The translations under genes and the position numbers were made by a program. From positions 1 to 64,000 of the forward strand of contig JAVVVJ010000004.1 in the NCBI GenBank assembly GCA_036652695.1: a DNA stretch of 64,000 bases, written 5' to 3'. A model generated the notes under the pieces. The model did not search any database. It worked only from the letters and a program-made list of their open reading frames with translations, and had not been told where the DNA came from. Source of the stretch: Limiplasma sp036652695 (GTDB taxonomy: Bacteria > Bacillota > Clostridia > Christensenellales > Aristaeellaceae). This document shows, one piece after another, positions 33,764 through 42,319 of the stretch. Numbering within the stretch: position 1 is the first letter of the stretch; the number at the start of each line of letters is the position of its first letter.

Positions 33764-34249
33764 ATGACGGTGGAAAGAATGGAAACCACGCAGGTGTACC
33801 GCGACGATATCTGCGAGCTAAAGCAAACGCTGTGCAGGGTGGACGAAATTCATCGCGAGGTTACACGCGCGGCAGGGCGCATCAAGTGGCTACAGCTGAG
33901 CGCTGAGCGCGCCAATAGCAGGCTTACGCCGGTGTACTACGGGCGCGGGGTGGAGCATAGCCGTGTGGAACAGGGCGTGCTGGAGAGCGAGGCGGAGCGC
34001 TGGGGAATTGTGCAGCTCAAGCAGGAGCTGCAGGCGCTGCTGGAAACGGTTCGACCGTTGGTGGAACGGTTGCCGCCAGGCCTTTTGCGCGCCATCGCCA
34101 CCCAGCGCTACTTGGACGGTGTGCCCTGCGGGGTGATTGCCAAGCGGATGTGCTATAGCCGCTGCTACATCTACCGCTTGCTGGAAACGGCAACGGACAG
34201 GCTGTGTGAGATGGACGGTAGCCGCCCGCCGCCTCATCAAAAAATGTAA
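33764..34249 (+). CDS. ArpU/DUF1492-like sigma-region-4 type protein
   Basis: A 161-residue protein: a helical first half with coiled-coil character and a C-terminal helix-turn-helix of the sigma-70 region 4 kind (QRYLDGVPCGVIAKRMCYS then YIYRLLETATDRL). This is the pattern of late-gene regulators in prophages of Bacillota (ArpU, RinA, DUF1492). The ATG at 33764 has GGAGGAGG upstream; a GTG at 33698 overlapping the previous stop is less likely. There are no other phage genes here, so it is either a lone remnant or a host regulator paired with the XRE protein. Confidence 0.65.
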   Translation: MTVERMETTQVYRDDICELKQTLCRVDEIHREVTRAAGRIKWLQLSAERANSRLTPVYYGRGVEHSRVEQGVLESEAERWGIVQLKQELQALLETVRPLVERLPPGLLRAIATQRYLDGVPCGVIAKRMCYSRCYIYRLLETATDRLCEMDGSRPPPHQKM

Positions 34250-34346
34250 GCGAGCAGGGAAGGATCGTAGCCCATCCCGCGCGTGCGCACACGTTGCCAA
34301 CTCACCAAGCGGGTACAAAAAATCACAGCGCGCGGCATTTCGCTTT

Positions 34347-34394
34347 AAGCCTCCGAATGGTATGCTGAATAAGCAAAAATCCATTCGGAGGCTT
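34347..34394. repeat. Perfect 14-bp inverted repeat before the chitobiose phosphorylase gene
   Basis: AAGCCTCCGAATGG (34347-34360) and its exact complement (34381-34394) flank a 20-base AT-rich loop that includes TATGCT. It ends 38 bases before the start codon. It may be an attenuator hairpin of the leader RNA or a wide operator; no T tract follows on the plus strand. Confidence 0.65.
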
Positions 34395-34431
34395 GTCACA
34401 TGCTTGTGACTTTGAAAGGATGATTCTAAGG

Positions 34432-36813
34432 ATGAGATACGGACGCTTTGATGATGAGCAACGCGAATATGTGGTGGAGAGCGTGAATGCGCCCCAAAGC
34501 CTGACCAACTACTTAGGGCAGCGCAAGCTAGGCGCGGTGGTGAACCAAAACGCGGGCGGCTATCTATGGAACACAAGCCCGCAGTACCATCGGGTTACGC
34601 GGTTTCGCCCCAATGGCGTGCCGATGGATGGGCCGGGGCATTACGTCTATGTGCGCGACGATGACACCGGCGCGTATTGGTCCTTGAGCTGGCAGCCCAC
34701 GGGGCTTCCGCTGGAGCAGGCGAAATATGAGTGCCGCCATGGCTTTGGCTATTCCACCTACCGCTGTGAAAACCAGGGCATCGAGGGCGCACAGACGCTC
34801 TTTATCCCTTTGGATGACGATGTGGAGCTGTGGGAAATACGGCTCAAAAACAAATCCGCCAAGCCGCGCGCACTAAGCCTGTATGGCTACTGCGAGTTCA
34901 GCTTTCACCATATCGATATGGATAACCAAAACTTTCAGATGAGCCTCTATGCGGCAGGCTCGCGCTACGTAAACGGCGCGGTGGAATATGAGCTGCATTA
35001 TGAGGAGAACAGCCACGAGTTCTTTACCGCATCCTTTGTGCCGGATGGCTTTGACTGCCTTCGCGATTCCTTCCTTGGGGCGTATCGCACCGAGCGCGAC
35101 CCCATCGCCGTAGAGGAGGGGCGCATGCGCCAGAGCGCGGAGCTAGGCGGCAATCACTGTGGCGCGTTGCAAAAGCTCTATGTGCTAAAGCCCGGCGAGG
35201 AGGTGCGCGCGCGCTTTTTGTTGGGCACGGGCGACGCGGCAGCCGCCGCTAAAGCCCGCGAAAAATATACGGATGCCTATGCGGATCGCGCGTTCATTGA
35301 GCTTCGCGGCTACTGGGAAAACAAACTTTCGCGCTTGCAGGTAAAAACCCCGGATGCGGACATCGACCGCAGCCTCAACCTATGGAACCTGTACCAGAGC
35401 CAGGTGAACGTGTCGTTTAGCCGCTTTGCCAGCTTTATCGAGGTGGGCGGGCGCACGGGGCTTGGCTATCGCGATACCGCACAGGATACGATGTGCATCC
35501 CGCATGCCGATCCGGCAATGTGCAAAAAGCGCATTGAGCAGCTTTTGCACGGGCAGGTTCGGCAGGGCTACGGGCTGCACCTGTTTGACCCCGCATGGTT
35601 TGAGCCGGAAAAGAAGCAGAGCTTCAACTCGCCTACCGTGGTGCCCACGCCGGATAAGGGCGGCATGATTCACGGCCTGAAGGATGCCTGCGCCGATGAC
35701 GCGCTGTGGCTGATCCCCGCAATTGCGGAATATGTGCGCGAAACCGGCGAGACGGCATTTCTAGATCAAGTTATTCCCTATGCGGATGAGGGGGAGGACA
35801 CCGTATACCGCCACATGTGCGCCACCCTTGATTTCAGCTTTGCGCAAATTGGGCAGAACGGCATCTGCAAGGGGCTTCGCGCGGATTGGAACGATTGCCT
35901 CAACCTTGGCGGCGGCGAAAGCGCCATGGTGAGCTTTCTATTGCTGTGGGCGGTGGCGCATTTTTGCGATGTGGCGCGCCATCTGGGCCGCACAGCGGAC
36001 GCGGAGGCCTATGGCGCGAAGGCCGAGGCAATGCGCGACCTCTGCCGCCGCACCCTATGGGATGGACAGTGGTTTTTGCGCGGCATAACGGGCGCAAACA
36101 AGCCCATCGGCTCGCATACCGCCACGGAGGGCAAGGTGCATCTGGAGAGCAACACATGGGCGGTCATCAGCAATGTGGCAACGCATGAGCAGGGGCTGAG
36201 CTGCATGAACGCGGTGGACGAATATCTGTATACCCCCTACGGCCTGATGCTCAACGCGCCGAGCTTCCGCACGCCGGACGATAGCATTGGCTTTGTCACC
36301 CGCGTATACCCGGGCGTCAAGGAGAATGGCGCCATCTTTAGCCATTCCAACCCGTGGGCATGGGTGGCGGAGTGCATGCTTGGGCGCGGCGATCGCGCCA
36401 TGAAGCAGTATCTGGCGCTTCTGCCTGAAAAGCAGAACGATCAGATGGAGGTTCGCCAAGCAGAACCGTATAGCTACTGCCAGTTCATCATGGGGCGCGA
36501 TCATACCGCGCACGGCAGGGCACGCCATCCCTTCATGACCGGTTCGGCGGGGTGGAGCTACTACGCGGCCACGCGCTACATGATGGGCATTCGCCCCGGC
36601 TTTGACGAGCTGACCATCGATCCCTGCATCCCTGCGGCATGGGACGGCTTTACCGCCGTGCGTAAATGGCGCGGAGCTACCTACCGCATTGCTGTGCAAA
36701 ACCAGGATCATGTGCAAAAAGGCGTGCGCGCGCTCTATGTGGATGGCATACAGGTGGAGCATGTGCCTTGCTTCCCATCTGGCGAGCATGCCGTGCGGGT
36801 TGTTATGGGCTGA
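34432..36813 (+). CDS. chbP: N,N'-diacetylchitobiose phosphorylase (GH94)
   Basis: A 793-residue GH94 enzyme that splits (GlcNAc)2 with phosphate into GlcNAc-1-phosphate and GlcNAc. The whole protein follows the Vibrio chitobiose phosphorylase as I recall it rather than cellobiose phosphorylase: NYLGQRKLGAVVNQNAGGY, FIEVGGRTGLGYRDTAQD, GLHLFDPAWFEPEKK, the catalytic Asp at about residue 488 in GLRADWNDCLNLGGGES, FSHSNPWAWVAE, and FIMGRDHTAHGRARHPFMTG. There is no signal peptide, so it is cytoplasmic. The ATG at 34432 gives the family N-terminus MRYGRFDD; the ribosome site is weak. The following phosphohexomutase fits use of GlcNAc-1-phosphate. Exact substrate needs assay. Confidence 0.9.
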   Translation: MRYGRFDDEQREYVVESVNAPQSLTNYLGQRKLGAVVNQNAGGYLWNTSPQYHRVTRFRPNGVPMDGPGHYVYVRDDDTGAYWSLSWQPTGLPLEQAKYECRHGFGYSTYRCENQGIEGAQTLFIPLDDDVELWEIRLKNKSAKPRALSLYGYCEFSFHHIDMDNQNFQMSLYAAGSRYVNGAVEYELHYEENSHEFFTASFVPDGFDCLRDSFLGAYRTERDPIAVEEGRMRQSAELGGNHCGALQKLYVLKPGEEVRARFLLGTGDAAAAAKAREKYTDAYADRAFIELRGYWENKLSRLQVKTPDADIDRSLNLWNLYQSQVNVSFSRFASFIEVGGRTGLGYRDTAQDTMCIPHADPAMCKKRIEQLLHGQVRQGYGLHLFDPAWFEPEKKQSFNSPTVVPTPDKGGMIHGLKDACADDALWLIPAIAEYVRETGETAFLDQVIPYADEGEDTVYRHMCATLDFSFAQIGQNGICKGLRADWNDCLNLGGGESAMVSFLLLWAVAHFCDVARHLGRTADAEAYGAKAEAMRDLCRRTLWDGQWFLRGITGANKPIGSHTATEGKVHLESNTWAVISNVATHEQGLSCMNAVDEYLYTPYGLMLNAPSFRTPDDSIGFVTRVYPGVKENGAIFSHSNPWAWVAECMLGRGDRAMKQYLALLPEKQNDQMEVRQAEPYSYCQFIMGRDHTAHGRARHPFMTGSAGWSYYAATRYMMGIRPGFDELTIDPCIPAAWDGFTAVRKWRGATYRIAVQNQDHVQKGVRALYVDGIQVEHVPCFPSGEHAVRVVMG

Positions 36814-36845
36814 AAAGGCGAAAAGTCACCCATCCGCGCCGGGGC

Positions 36846-36874
36846 TTGCGAACATGCCTAGGCGGTGGTATGAT
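36846..36874 (+). promoter_or_regulatory. Promoter of the phosphohexomutase gene
   Basis: -35 TTGCGA (36846-36851), 17-base spacer, -10 TATGAT (36869-36874), 43 bases before the start codon, in the 103-base gap after the phosphorylase. Confidence 0.6.
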
Positions 36875-36916
36875 ATCGGCGTTATCTCATTGATTGCTGA
36901 AACGGAGGAATCTCCT

Positions 36917-38339
36917 ATGATTTCATTTGGCACAGGCGGCTGGCGCGCCATTATTGGCGAGGATTTTACCAAGGAAAACGTGCAAAAGCTCACGCAGGCG
37001 CTTGCCCTGCGCATGAAGGCTGAGGATGAGCAGGACAAGAGCTTCTGCATTGGCTATGATCGGCGTTTTTTGAGCCGTCAGGCCNNNNNNNNNNTGGGCT
37101 GCGGAGGTCATGGCGGGTGCGGGCATTCACGTGCTGCTCATCAACCGCGAGGCGCCTACACCGCTCATTATGTTTACGGTGCAATACTATGGCCTAGCCT
37201 ATGGCATGGCTGTGACCGCCAGCCACAACCCGGCGCTGTACAATGGCGTGAAGCTCTTCACCAAGGGCGGGCGCGACGCTGAGGAAAACGTGACCAACGA
37301 GGTGGGCGCCGCCGCTAACCGCATCAAGACGGAGGAAATCACTGCGATTTTGTATGCCAAAGCCATCGCGGCGGGCATGGTGCAGGAGATCAACCCGCAA
37401 AACCAATATCTGGATGCTATCATCCGCGGCGTGAATATGGATGCAATCCGCAGCCGTAATTTGCAGATCATCCTCGATCCCATGTACGGCGTAAGCCGCA
37501 CCTCTATGCAGACCATTCTGCTCACCGCACGCTGCGATGTGAATGTGATCCATGAGCGGCATGATACGCTCTTTGGCGGTCGCCTGCCCGCGCCCAATGT
37601 GGATACGCTTGGCGCGTTGCAGGCCGCGGTGCTGGAGGGGCATGCGGATATCGGCATTGCCACGGATGGCGATGCCGACCGCCTTGGCATTATCGATGAC
37701 AAGGGCAATTTCGTTCACCCAAACCAGATTCTTGTGCTGCTTTATTACTACCTGCTCAAATACAAGCAGTGGCACGGCCCGGCTGTGCGCAACATCGCTA
37801 CGACGCATTTGCTGGATCGCGTTGCAAAGGCGTTTGGCGAGGCCTGCTATGAAGTGCCCGTTGGCTTTAAGCATGTTTCCGCCGCCATGCAGCGCCATAA
37901 CGCCGTCATTGGCGGCGAGAGCAGCGGCGGCCTTACCGTGCGCGGCCACATCAACGGCAAGGATGGCATCTACGCCGGTACCTTGCTTGTGGAAATGCTG
38001 AGCGTGACTGGCAAAAAGCTCAGCGCCCTCATGCAGGATATCTACGCCGAGTTTGGCACTACCTACATGGCGGAAAACGATTGGCCGTTTGATGAGGAAA
38101 TCAAAACCAAGCTTTTGAAGCTCTTGATGGAGGATAAGAAGCTCCCCGCCTTCCCCGTGCCGGTGGTGGGCACCAACTACATGGACGGCTGCAAGGTGCT
38201 CTTTGAAAACGGCTGGATCATTGCGCGTTTCAGCGGCACAGAGCCGCGCCTGCGCGTGTTTTGCGAAATGCCCACCCGTGCCGAGGCCGAACGTCTGGTG
38301 CGTGTAATGGCTGAATTCCTAGAACTCCCCACGGCGTAA
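36917..38339 (+). CDS. Alpha-D-phosphohexomutase, interrupted by a 10-N gap
   Basis: A phosphoglucomutase/phosphomannomutase family enzyme of about 470 residues. Motifs: start MISFGTGGWRAIIGEDFT, the phospho-Ser loop TASHNPALYNGVK, metal loop ATDGDADRLG, sugar loop GGESSGG, and phosphate loop FSGTEPRLRV. A 10-N gap (37085-37094) falls after LSRQA, and the frame appears to change there. Both flanks are codon-complete at the gap edges, so the true gap must be a multiple of three (about two residues are expected) and there is no real frameshift. GGAGGA precedes the ATG. Next to the chitobiose phosphorylase it probably turns GlcNAc-1-phosphate into the 6-phosphate; a general phosphoglucomutase is the alternative. 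Confidence 0.88.
37085..37094. other. Assembly gap of 10 N
   Basis: Ten N inside the phosphohexomutase gene. The length cannot be literal, since the reading frame on the two sides requires a multiple of three. Confidence 0.95.
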
Positions 38340-38391
38340 CGGGGGGGAGGAAAAGGGGAGCGCGCGGGGCTTTGCTCTTGCCCCATGATGC

Positions 38392-38509
38392 GCCCGCGCA
38401 TGCGCGGGCTCAATGCTTATGCTGAAACGCTGCAAATGCCACCTTGAAGGAATTCCTAAGGGCAAAGCCCTTAGGCGGTGGACGTTGGGAGGTGCCGCCT
38501 CCCAACGTC
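38392..38509. repeat. Cluster of three palindromes upstream of the histidine kinase gene
   Basis: An 18-bp perfect palindrome GCCCGCGCATGCGCGGGC (38392-38409), a 9-bp stem with a 3-base loop (38455-38475), and a 12-bp perfect stem with a 5-base loop (38481-38509). A short GGCGG at 38474-38478 can also pair with CCGCC inside the last stem, so two alternative folds exist. None has a T tract. They resemble REP-like elements or an RNA control region for the next operon; no gene lies in 38340-38528. Confidence 0.6.
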
Positions 38510-38528
38510 TCTCCCGAAAGGAGCGCTG

Positions 38529-40253
38529 ATGAAGGCTTTTTTCAGAAGGTTTTTAACGCTTCGCGCGTCAATCCTGACGATCGTGCTGGTCTGCTGGCTT
38601 GCGCCCACGCTGCTGCTGGGCGTTTTTTTAGGTACGCGCTTTTTTACGGCGCTACAGGAGAAAACGGAAGTATCGCTGATGACGGCGGCAGAGCAGGCGC
38701 AGGTGCGCACCATGGAGAACCTGAACGCGGTGGTCACGCTGGCAAAGGACGCGGTATATGATGGGACGTTGGCGGATGTCATTGAGAGCTATGACCGGGG
38801 CGCTACCACTTATGAGGTATATTTTTCGCAGTGCCGTGGATATTTGGAGCGCAAGTATGGGCGGGAACGACTGCTGGATTTCGCGCTGTTTTTTCGCGTG
38901 CATAACCCGGCGGGCATTTTTTACACCACGGATGATTATCCGGAGGCGGTCTATTTCCAGACGAACGTGCTCCAAAACGTGCTGCGGATGAGCGAAGAGC
39001 TGGATACGGGCTGCCGCTTTTTCCAAAGTGACGGGCATATGTATTTGGTGCGCAACCTTTACAGCATTCGAATGGAGCGGCTGGGCGTGCTGGTGCTGGG
39101 GCTGAACGCGGAAAGGCTCTTTGCTCCAGCCAATGAGGCGGTAGCGAAAATGGGCATGAACTGTTTGATTCGGCTGGATCAGTACGCAAGCGGAGACGAT
39201 CGCTTCGTGGAGGCGGCGCGGGGCCTGAGCGAGGATGGGGAATACCTGCTGTATACGCTGGATGGCGCAACGCGGGATTATGATCTGCTGTTTCAAATTC
39301 AGGCGGATAAGCGCGCGGTGTACCGGGAAATGGAGACGTTCCGTACCATCATGTGGTGGATGTTTGCGCTGCTGGTGCCGATCTGCGCGCTGCTCACAAC
39401 GTTTGTGAACCGGCGCATCGTGCGCCCCATCCGTTTGCTGAGCGAGGCGTCCATCCGCATCCGGGGCGGCGAGCTGGGGATTACGGTGCCCATGCGCGGC
39501 GGCGATGAGCTGGGTCAGCTGGGAAGCGCGTTTTCCGGCATGAGCGTGCAGCTGAAATACCTTGTGGATAAATCCTACAAGGAAGAAATCGCGCTGCGCG
39601 ACGCGCGTATTCAGGCCATGCAAAGCCGCATCAACGCTCATTTTTTGAACAATGCGCTGGAAACCATCAATTGGCAGGCGCGCATGGAGGGCAGCGAAAC
39701 CATTGGCACCATGGTGGAGGCGTTGAGCTGCTTGCTCAACGCGAGCATGGATCGCAACGAGCGTCATTTGGTGCCCTTGAGCGAGGAGCTTACGGTGGCG
39801 GAGGCGTATTTCTATTTCATTGGTCTGCGGTTTGGCGAAAAGCTGGTTGTGTGGAAAACGGTGGAGAGCGGGCTGGAAAGCGTGCTGGTGCCACGGTTGG
39901 TGATTCAAACGCTGGTTGAGAACGCAATTGAGCACGGGATTGCGCCCATGGGCGGCGGGCGGATACAGCTCACGGTGTTTCGGCGAGAGGAGCGGCTCAC
40001 GGTGGAGGTCGTCAACAACGGCAAGAAGCTTTCTGAAGAGGATTTTGTGCGCATGCGCCGCCTGATGGCGGGCGAAGGGAAAAGCGGGGAGCATATGGGC
40101 ATCCACAATGTGGCTCGCCGCTTGAAGCTGCTTTACGGCACGCGAGCCTCCTTGGTGATTCACGCGGATGAGCGCGGGCAGACGGTAGCGGCTTTCACCG
40201 TGCCCGTTTCGCACGATGAAAGAGAAATTTTGGATCCACCGCAGATCGGTTAG
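38529..40253 (+). CDS. YesM-type sensor histidine kinase
   Basis: A 574-residue membrane kinase. Layout: membrane segment 1 (residues about 14-36), an extracytoplasmic sensor region of some 235 residues, membrane segment 2 (about 275-295), HAMP linker (about 296-348), His-kinase box with the phospho-acceptor His371 in INAHFLNNALETIN (the usual form is INPHFLYN, so Pro and Tyr are replaced), and an ATPase domain with LVENAIEHGIAPMG and a late GIHNVARRL. The ATG at 38529 has AAGGAG upstream. It should phosphorylate the AraC-type regulator encoded two genes on, presumably in response to sugar bound by the lipoprotein between them. Confidence 0.9.
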   Translation: MKAFFRRFLTLRASILTIVLVCWLAPTLLLGVFLGTRFFTALQEKTEVSLMTAAEQAQVRTMENLNAVVTLAKDAVYDGTLADVIESYDRGATTYEVYFSQCRGYLERKYGRERLLDFALFFRVHNPAGIFYTTDDYPEAVYFQTNVLQNVLRMSEELDTGCRFFQSDGHMYLVRNLYSIRMERLGVLVLGLNAERLFAPANEAVAKMGMNCLIRLDQYASGDDRFVEAARGLSEDGEYLLYTLDGATRDYDLLFQIQADKRAVYREMETFRTIMWWMFALLVPICALLTTFVNRRIVRPIRLLSEASIRIRGGELGITVPMRGGDELGQLGSAFSGMSVQLKYLVDKSYKEEIALRDARIQAMQSRINAHFLNNALETINWQARMEGSETIGTMVEALSCLLNASMDRNERHLVPLSEELTVAEAYFYFIGLRFGEKLVVWKTVESGLESVLVPRLVIQTLVENAIEHGIAPMGGGRIQLTVFRREERLTVEVVNNGKKLSEEDFVRMRRLMAGEGKSGEHMGIHNVARRLKLLYGTRASLVIHADERGQTVAAFTVPVSHDEREILDPPQIG

Positions 40254-40281
40254 TGACAAACGAAAGAGAAACCGCTATAAT
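40253..40281 (+). promoter_or_regulatory. Promoter of the solute-binding lipoprotein gene
   Basis: -35 GTGACA (40253-40258), 17-base spacer, perfect -10 TATAAT (40276-40281). The -35 box begins at the last base of the kinase gene. The binding protein can thus be made apart from the kinase. Confidence 0.7.
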
Positions 40282-40324
40282 AAGGGTAGCTCGGGTGAGC
40301 ATTATCACAGCGAGGATGTGCGAG

Positions 40325-41530
40325 ATGAAAAAAATAAGCTTGCTTTGCATAACAGCACTGCTGTTTTTTGCATGCTCCTGCGCGCAGGCTGATGGCGTGA
40401 CACTCAAAACGGTCAGCATCTTTGCGGGCACGGACGCTGCCGCGGATACCTACGCGGCGCTTTTGAAAAAATGGCAGGATGAAACGGGCAATACGGTGAG
40501 CGATTTTTCCGCCACCTCGGATGAGGCGTGGAAAAGAGGCGTGCTAAAGGACTTTGCCGCTGGAAACGAAGCGGATGTGATGTTCTTTTTTGCCAAAACA
40601 GCCGACAGTGAAGCCATTTTGAGCAAGGTAATGCCCATTGCCGATATCAACGCCGCCTATCCGGAGGCGCACTTGACGATGGACAAGGCGGTGACTGAGC
40701 TGAACGGCCAGATTTACGCCATTCCCGTGCGCCCCTACTGGGAAGCGCTCTTTTGCAACGTGGATCTGTTTGAACGCTATGAGCTGGCGCTGCCGGATAC
40801 GTGGGAGAAGCTTGAAACGGCGGTCAAGACCTTCCGCGACGCGGGTATTGTACCCATCGCGGTCAGCCTGAGCGACGTGCCGCATTATCTGGCGGAATTC
40901 TGCATTTTATGCGCGGGCAGCGACAAGGATTATACCGCGCGCCCGGCGGCGGGGGAGAGCGTGCCTCAAAGCTGGGTGGAGGGCATGGCGCTGATTCACA
41001 GGCTGTATGAGATGGGCGCGTTTACCAAGGATGTCAATGCCACCACGGAGGCCGCCACCAGCCAGATGTTCCGGGAAAAGAAGGCCGCCATGCAGGTGGA
41101 CGGCAGCTGGTTTGCCAACAGCCTCACGCAGGAGGGCATGCTTAGCACGGCGGTGATCCCCTTCCCTGCCTTGCGTGCGCAAAAGGGCGGAGCAGCGTAT
41201 ATCTCCGGCGTTTCCATGGGCTTCTACCTAAGCCGCGCCGCGTGGAAGGATAGCCGGCGGCGCGATGCGGCGGTTGATCTGCTGCGTTTTCTGACCACGG
41301 GGGAAAACGTGACGGCGCTAGGCGTATACAACATTTCCGGCATGCTGCTGGAAAGCTATCAAAACATGGAAAAAACGGTGAAGGATCGCTATACGCCCAT
41401 TCAGGACGATATGCAGTCCGAGGCACGCGGCAAATGGCTGAGCTGCATTCCCGGCGTTGCCGATGGCAGCGTTGATCCTGAAAAGATGTGGGCAGAGATC
41501 ATGGAGATGGATCCGTTTGCCGCGCGATAG
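40325..41530 (+). CDS. Family 1 extracellular solute-binding lipoprotein
   Basis: A 401-residue sugar-binding-type protein. The signal peptide ends in a lipobox-like LFFAC (Cys about residue 17), so it is probably lipid-anchored outside the membrane. The rest has the SBP family 1 pattern: SIFAGTDAAADTY, KKWQDETGNTV, a PDTWEKLETAVKTF stretch, and AAMQVDGSWFANSL. The ATG at 40325 has GAGG nine bases upstream. No permease or ATPase genes are next to it; it lies between the kinase and its regulator, so it may deliver ligand to the sensor rather than, or as well as, to a transporter. Ligand unknown, perhaps an alpha-galactoside given the GH36 enzyme. Confidence 0.87.
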   Translation: MKKISLLCITALLFFACSCAQADGVTLKTVSIFAGTDAAADTYAALLKKWQDETGNTVSDFSATSDEAWKRGVLKDFAAGNEADVMFFFAKTADSEAILSKVMPIADINAAYPEAHLTMDKAVTELNGQIYAIPVRPYWEALFCNVDLFERYELALPDTWEKLETAVKTFRDAGIVPIAVSLSDVPHYLAEFCILCAGSDKDYTARPAAGESVPQSWVEGMALIHRLYEMGAFTKDVNATTEAATSQMFREKKAAMQVDGSWFANSLTQEGMLSTAVIPFPALRAQKGGAAYISGVSMGFYLSRAAWKDSRRRDAAVDLLRFLTTGENVTALGVYNISGMLLESYQNMEKTVKDRYTPIQDDMQSEARGKWLSCIPGVADGSVDPEKMWAEIMEMDPFAAR

Positions 41531-41559
41531 CAAATCCGGGCACGAAAGGTGGAGACGGC

Positions 41560-42303
41560 ATGTATCGTGTGGTGCTGGTAGATGACGAGCATATCATCCT
41601 TCAAGGGCTGCAAAAGGTGGTTCCGTGGGCAGAATATGGCTGTGAGGTGGCGGGAACCGCCGCGGACGGTGTAACGGGCATGGAGCTAATCCGCAAGGTA
41701 CACCCGCAGATTTTGTTTACGGATATCCGCATGCCCAATATGGACGGCCTGAGCATGGTGGCGGCGCTGGCGAGCGAATTCCCCGCCATGCAGATTTGCG
41801 TGCTTACGGCTTATCGGGATTTTGATTATGCGCAGCGCGCCATCCATTTGGGTGTGAGCCGCTATTTGCTCAAACCCAGCAAGATGGAGGAGCTAAAGGA
41901 AGCCATTCGCCATATGACGGATACGCTGCACGCCCTGCCGCCGCAGGAGCAGCCCGAGGACGATATCATGCCCAGCGAGGCAGGCAATTTTGTGGCGCGC
42001 GCCGCCATGCAGTACATCAAAGAGCATTTCACCGAGCATATCAGCCTTGGCGAGGTGGCGGACAGCGTATATGTAAGCCCTTGGCATTTGAGCAAGCTCA
42101 TCAACGGCCATATCGGGCAGAGCTTCTTTGACATTTTAAACGGATTGCGCATCGCGCGGGCAAAGGAGCTTTTGCCAGATCCGGCGCTAAAGGTGCATGA
42201 AATAGCGCTGATGGTGGGCTTTGGCGATGTGGCGCATTTCAGCAAGAATTTTAAAAAGGCAACAGGCAAAAGCCCGATGGAGTTTCGGCAGAGCGGGGAA
42301 TGA
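41560..42303 (+). CDS. AraC-type response regulator (YesN-like)
   Basis: A 247-residue regulator: receiver domain (1-120) with VDDEHII acid pocket, phospho-acceptor Asp55 in LFTDIRMPN, and Lys in YLLKPSKMEE; then a C-terminal AraC DNA-binding domain (about 148-245) with SLGEVADSVYVSPWHLSKL and IALMVGFGDVAHFSKNFKK. AAAGGTGGAG precedes the ATG at 41560. It is the likely partner of the histidine kinase and probably activates the GH36 gene 16 bases downstream. Confidence 0.92.
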   Translation: MYRVVLVDDEHIILQGLQKVVPWAEYGCEVAGTAADGVTGMELIRKVHPQILFTDIRMPNMDGLSMVAALASEFPAMQICVLTAYRDFDYAQRAIHLGVSRYLLKPSKMEELKEAIRHMTDTLHALPPQEQPEDDIMPSEAGNFVARAAMQYIKEHFTEHISLGEVADSVYVSPWHLSKLINGHIGQSFFDILNGLRIARAKELLPDPALKVHEIALMVGFGDVAHFSKNFKKATGKSPMEFRQSGE

Positions 42304-42319
42304 GAGGAAGGTATTGGAG

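Noticed and set aside
33764..34249. Prophage at this locus
   Set aside because: One ArpU-like and one XRE-like gene are not enough; there are no integrase, capsid, terminase or lysis genes.
37085..37110. Apparent frameshift in the phosphohexomutase
   Set aside because: The shift coincides with the 10-N placeholder, and both flanks are codon-complete, so it is an assembly artefact and not a pseudogene.
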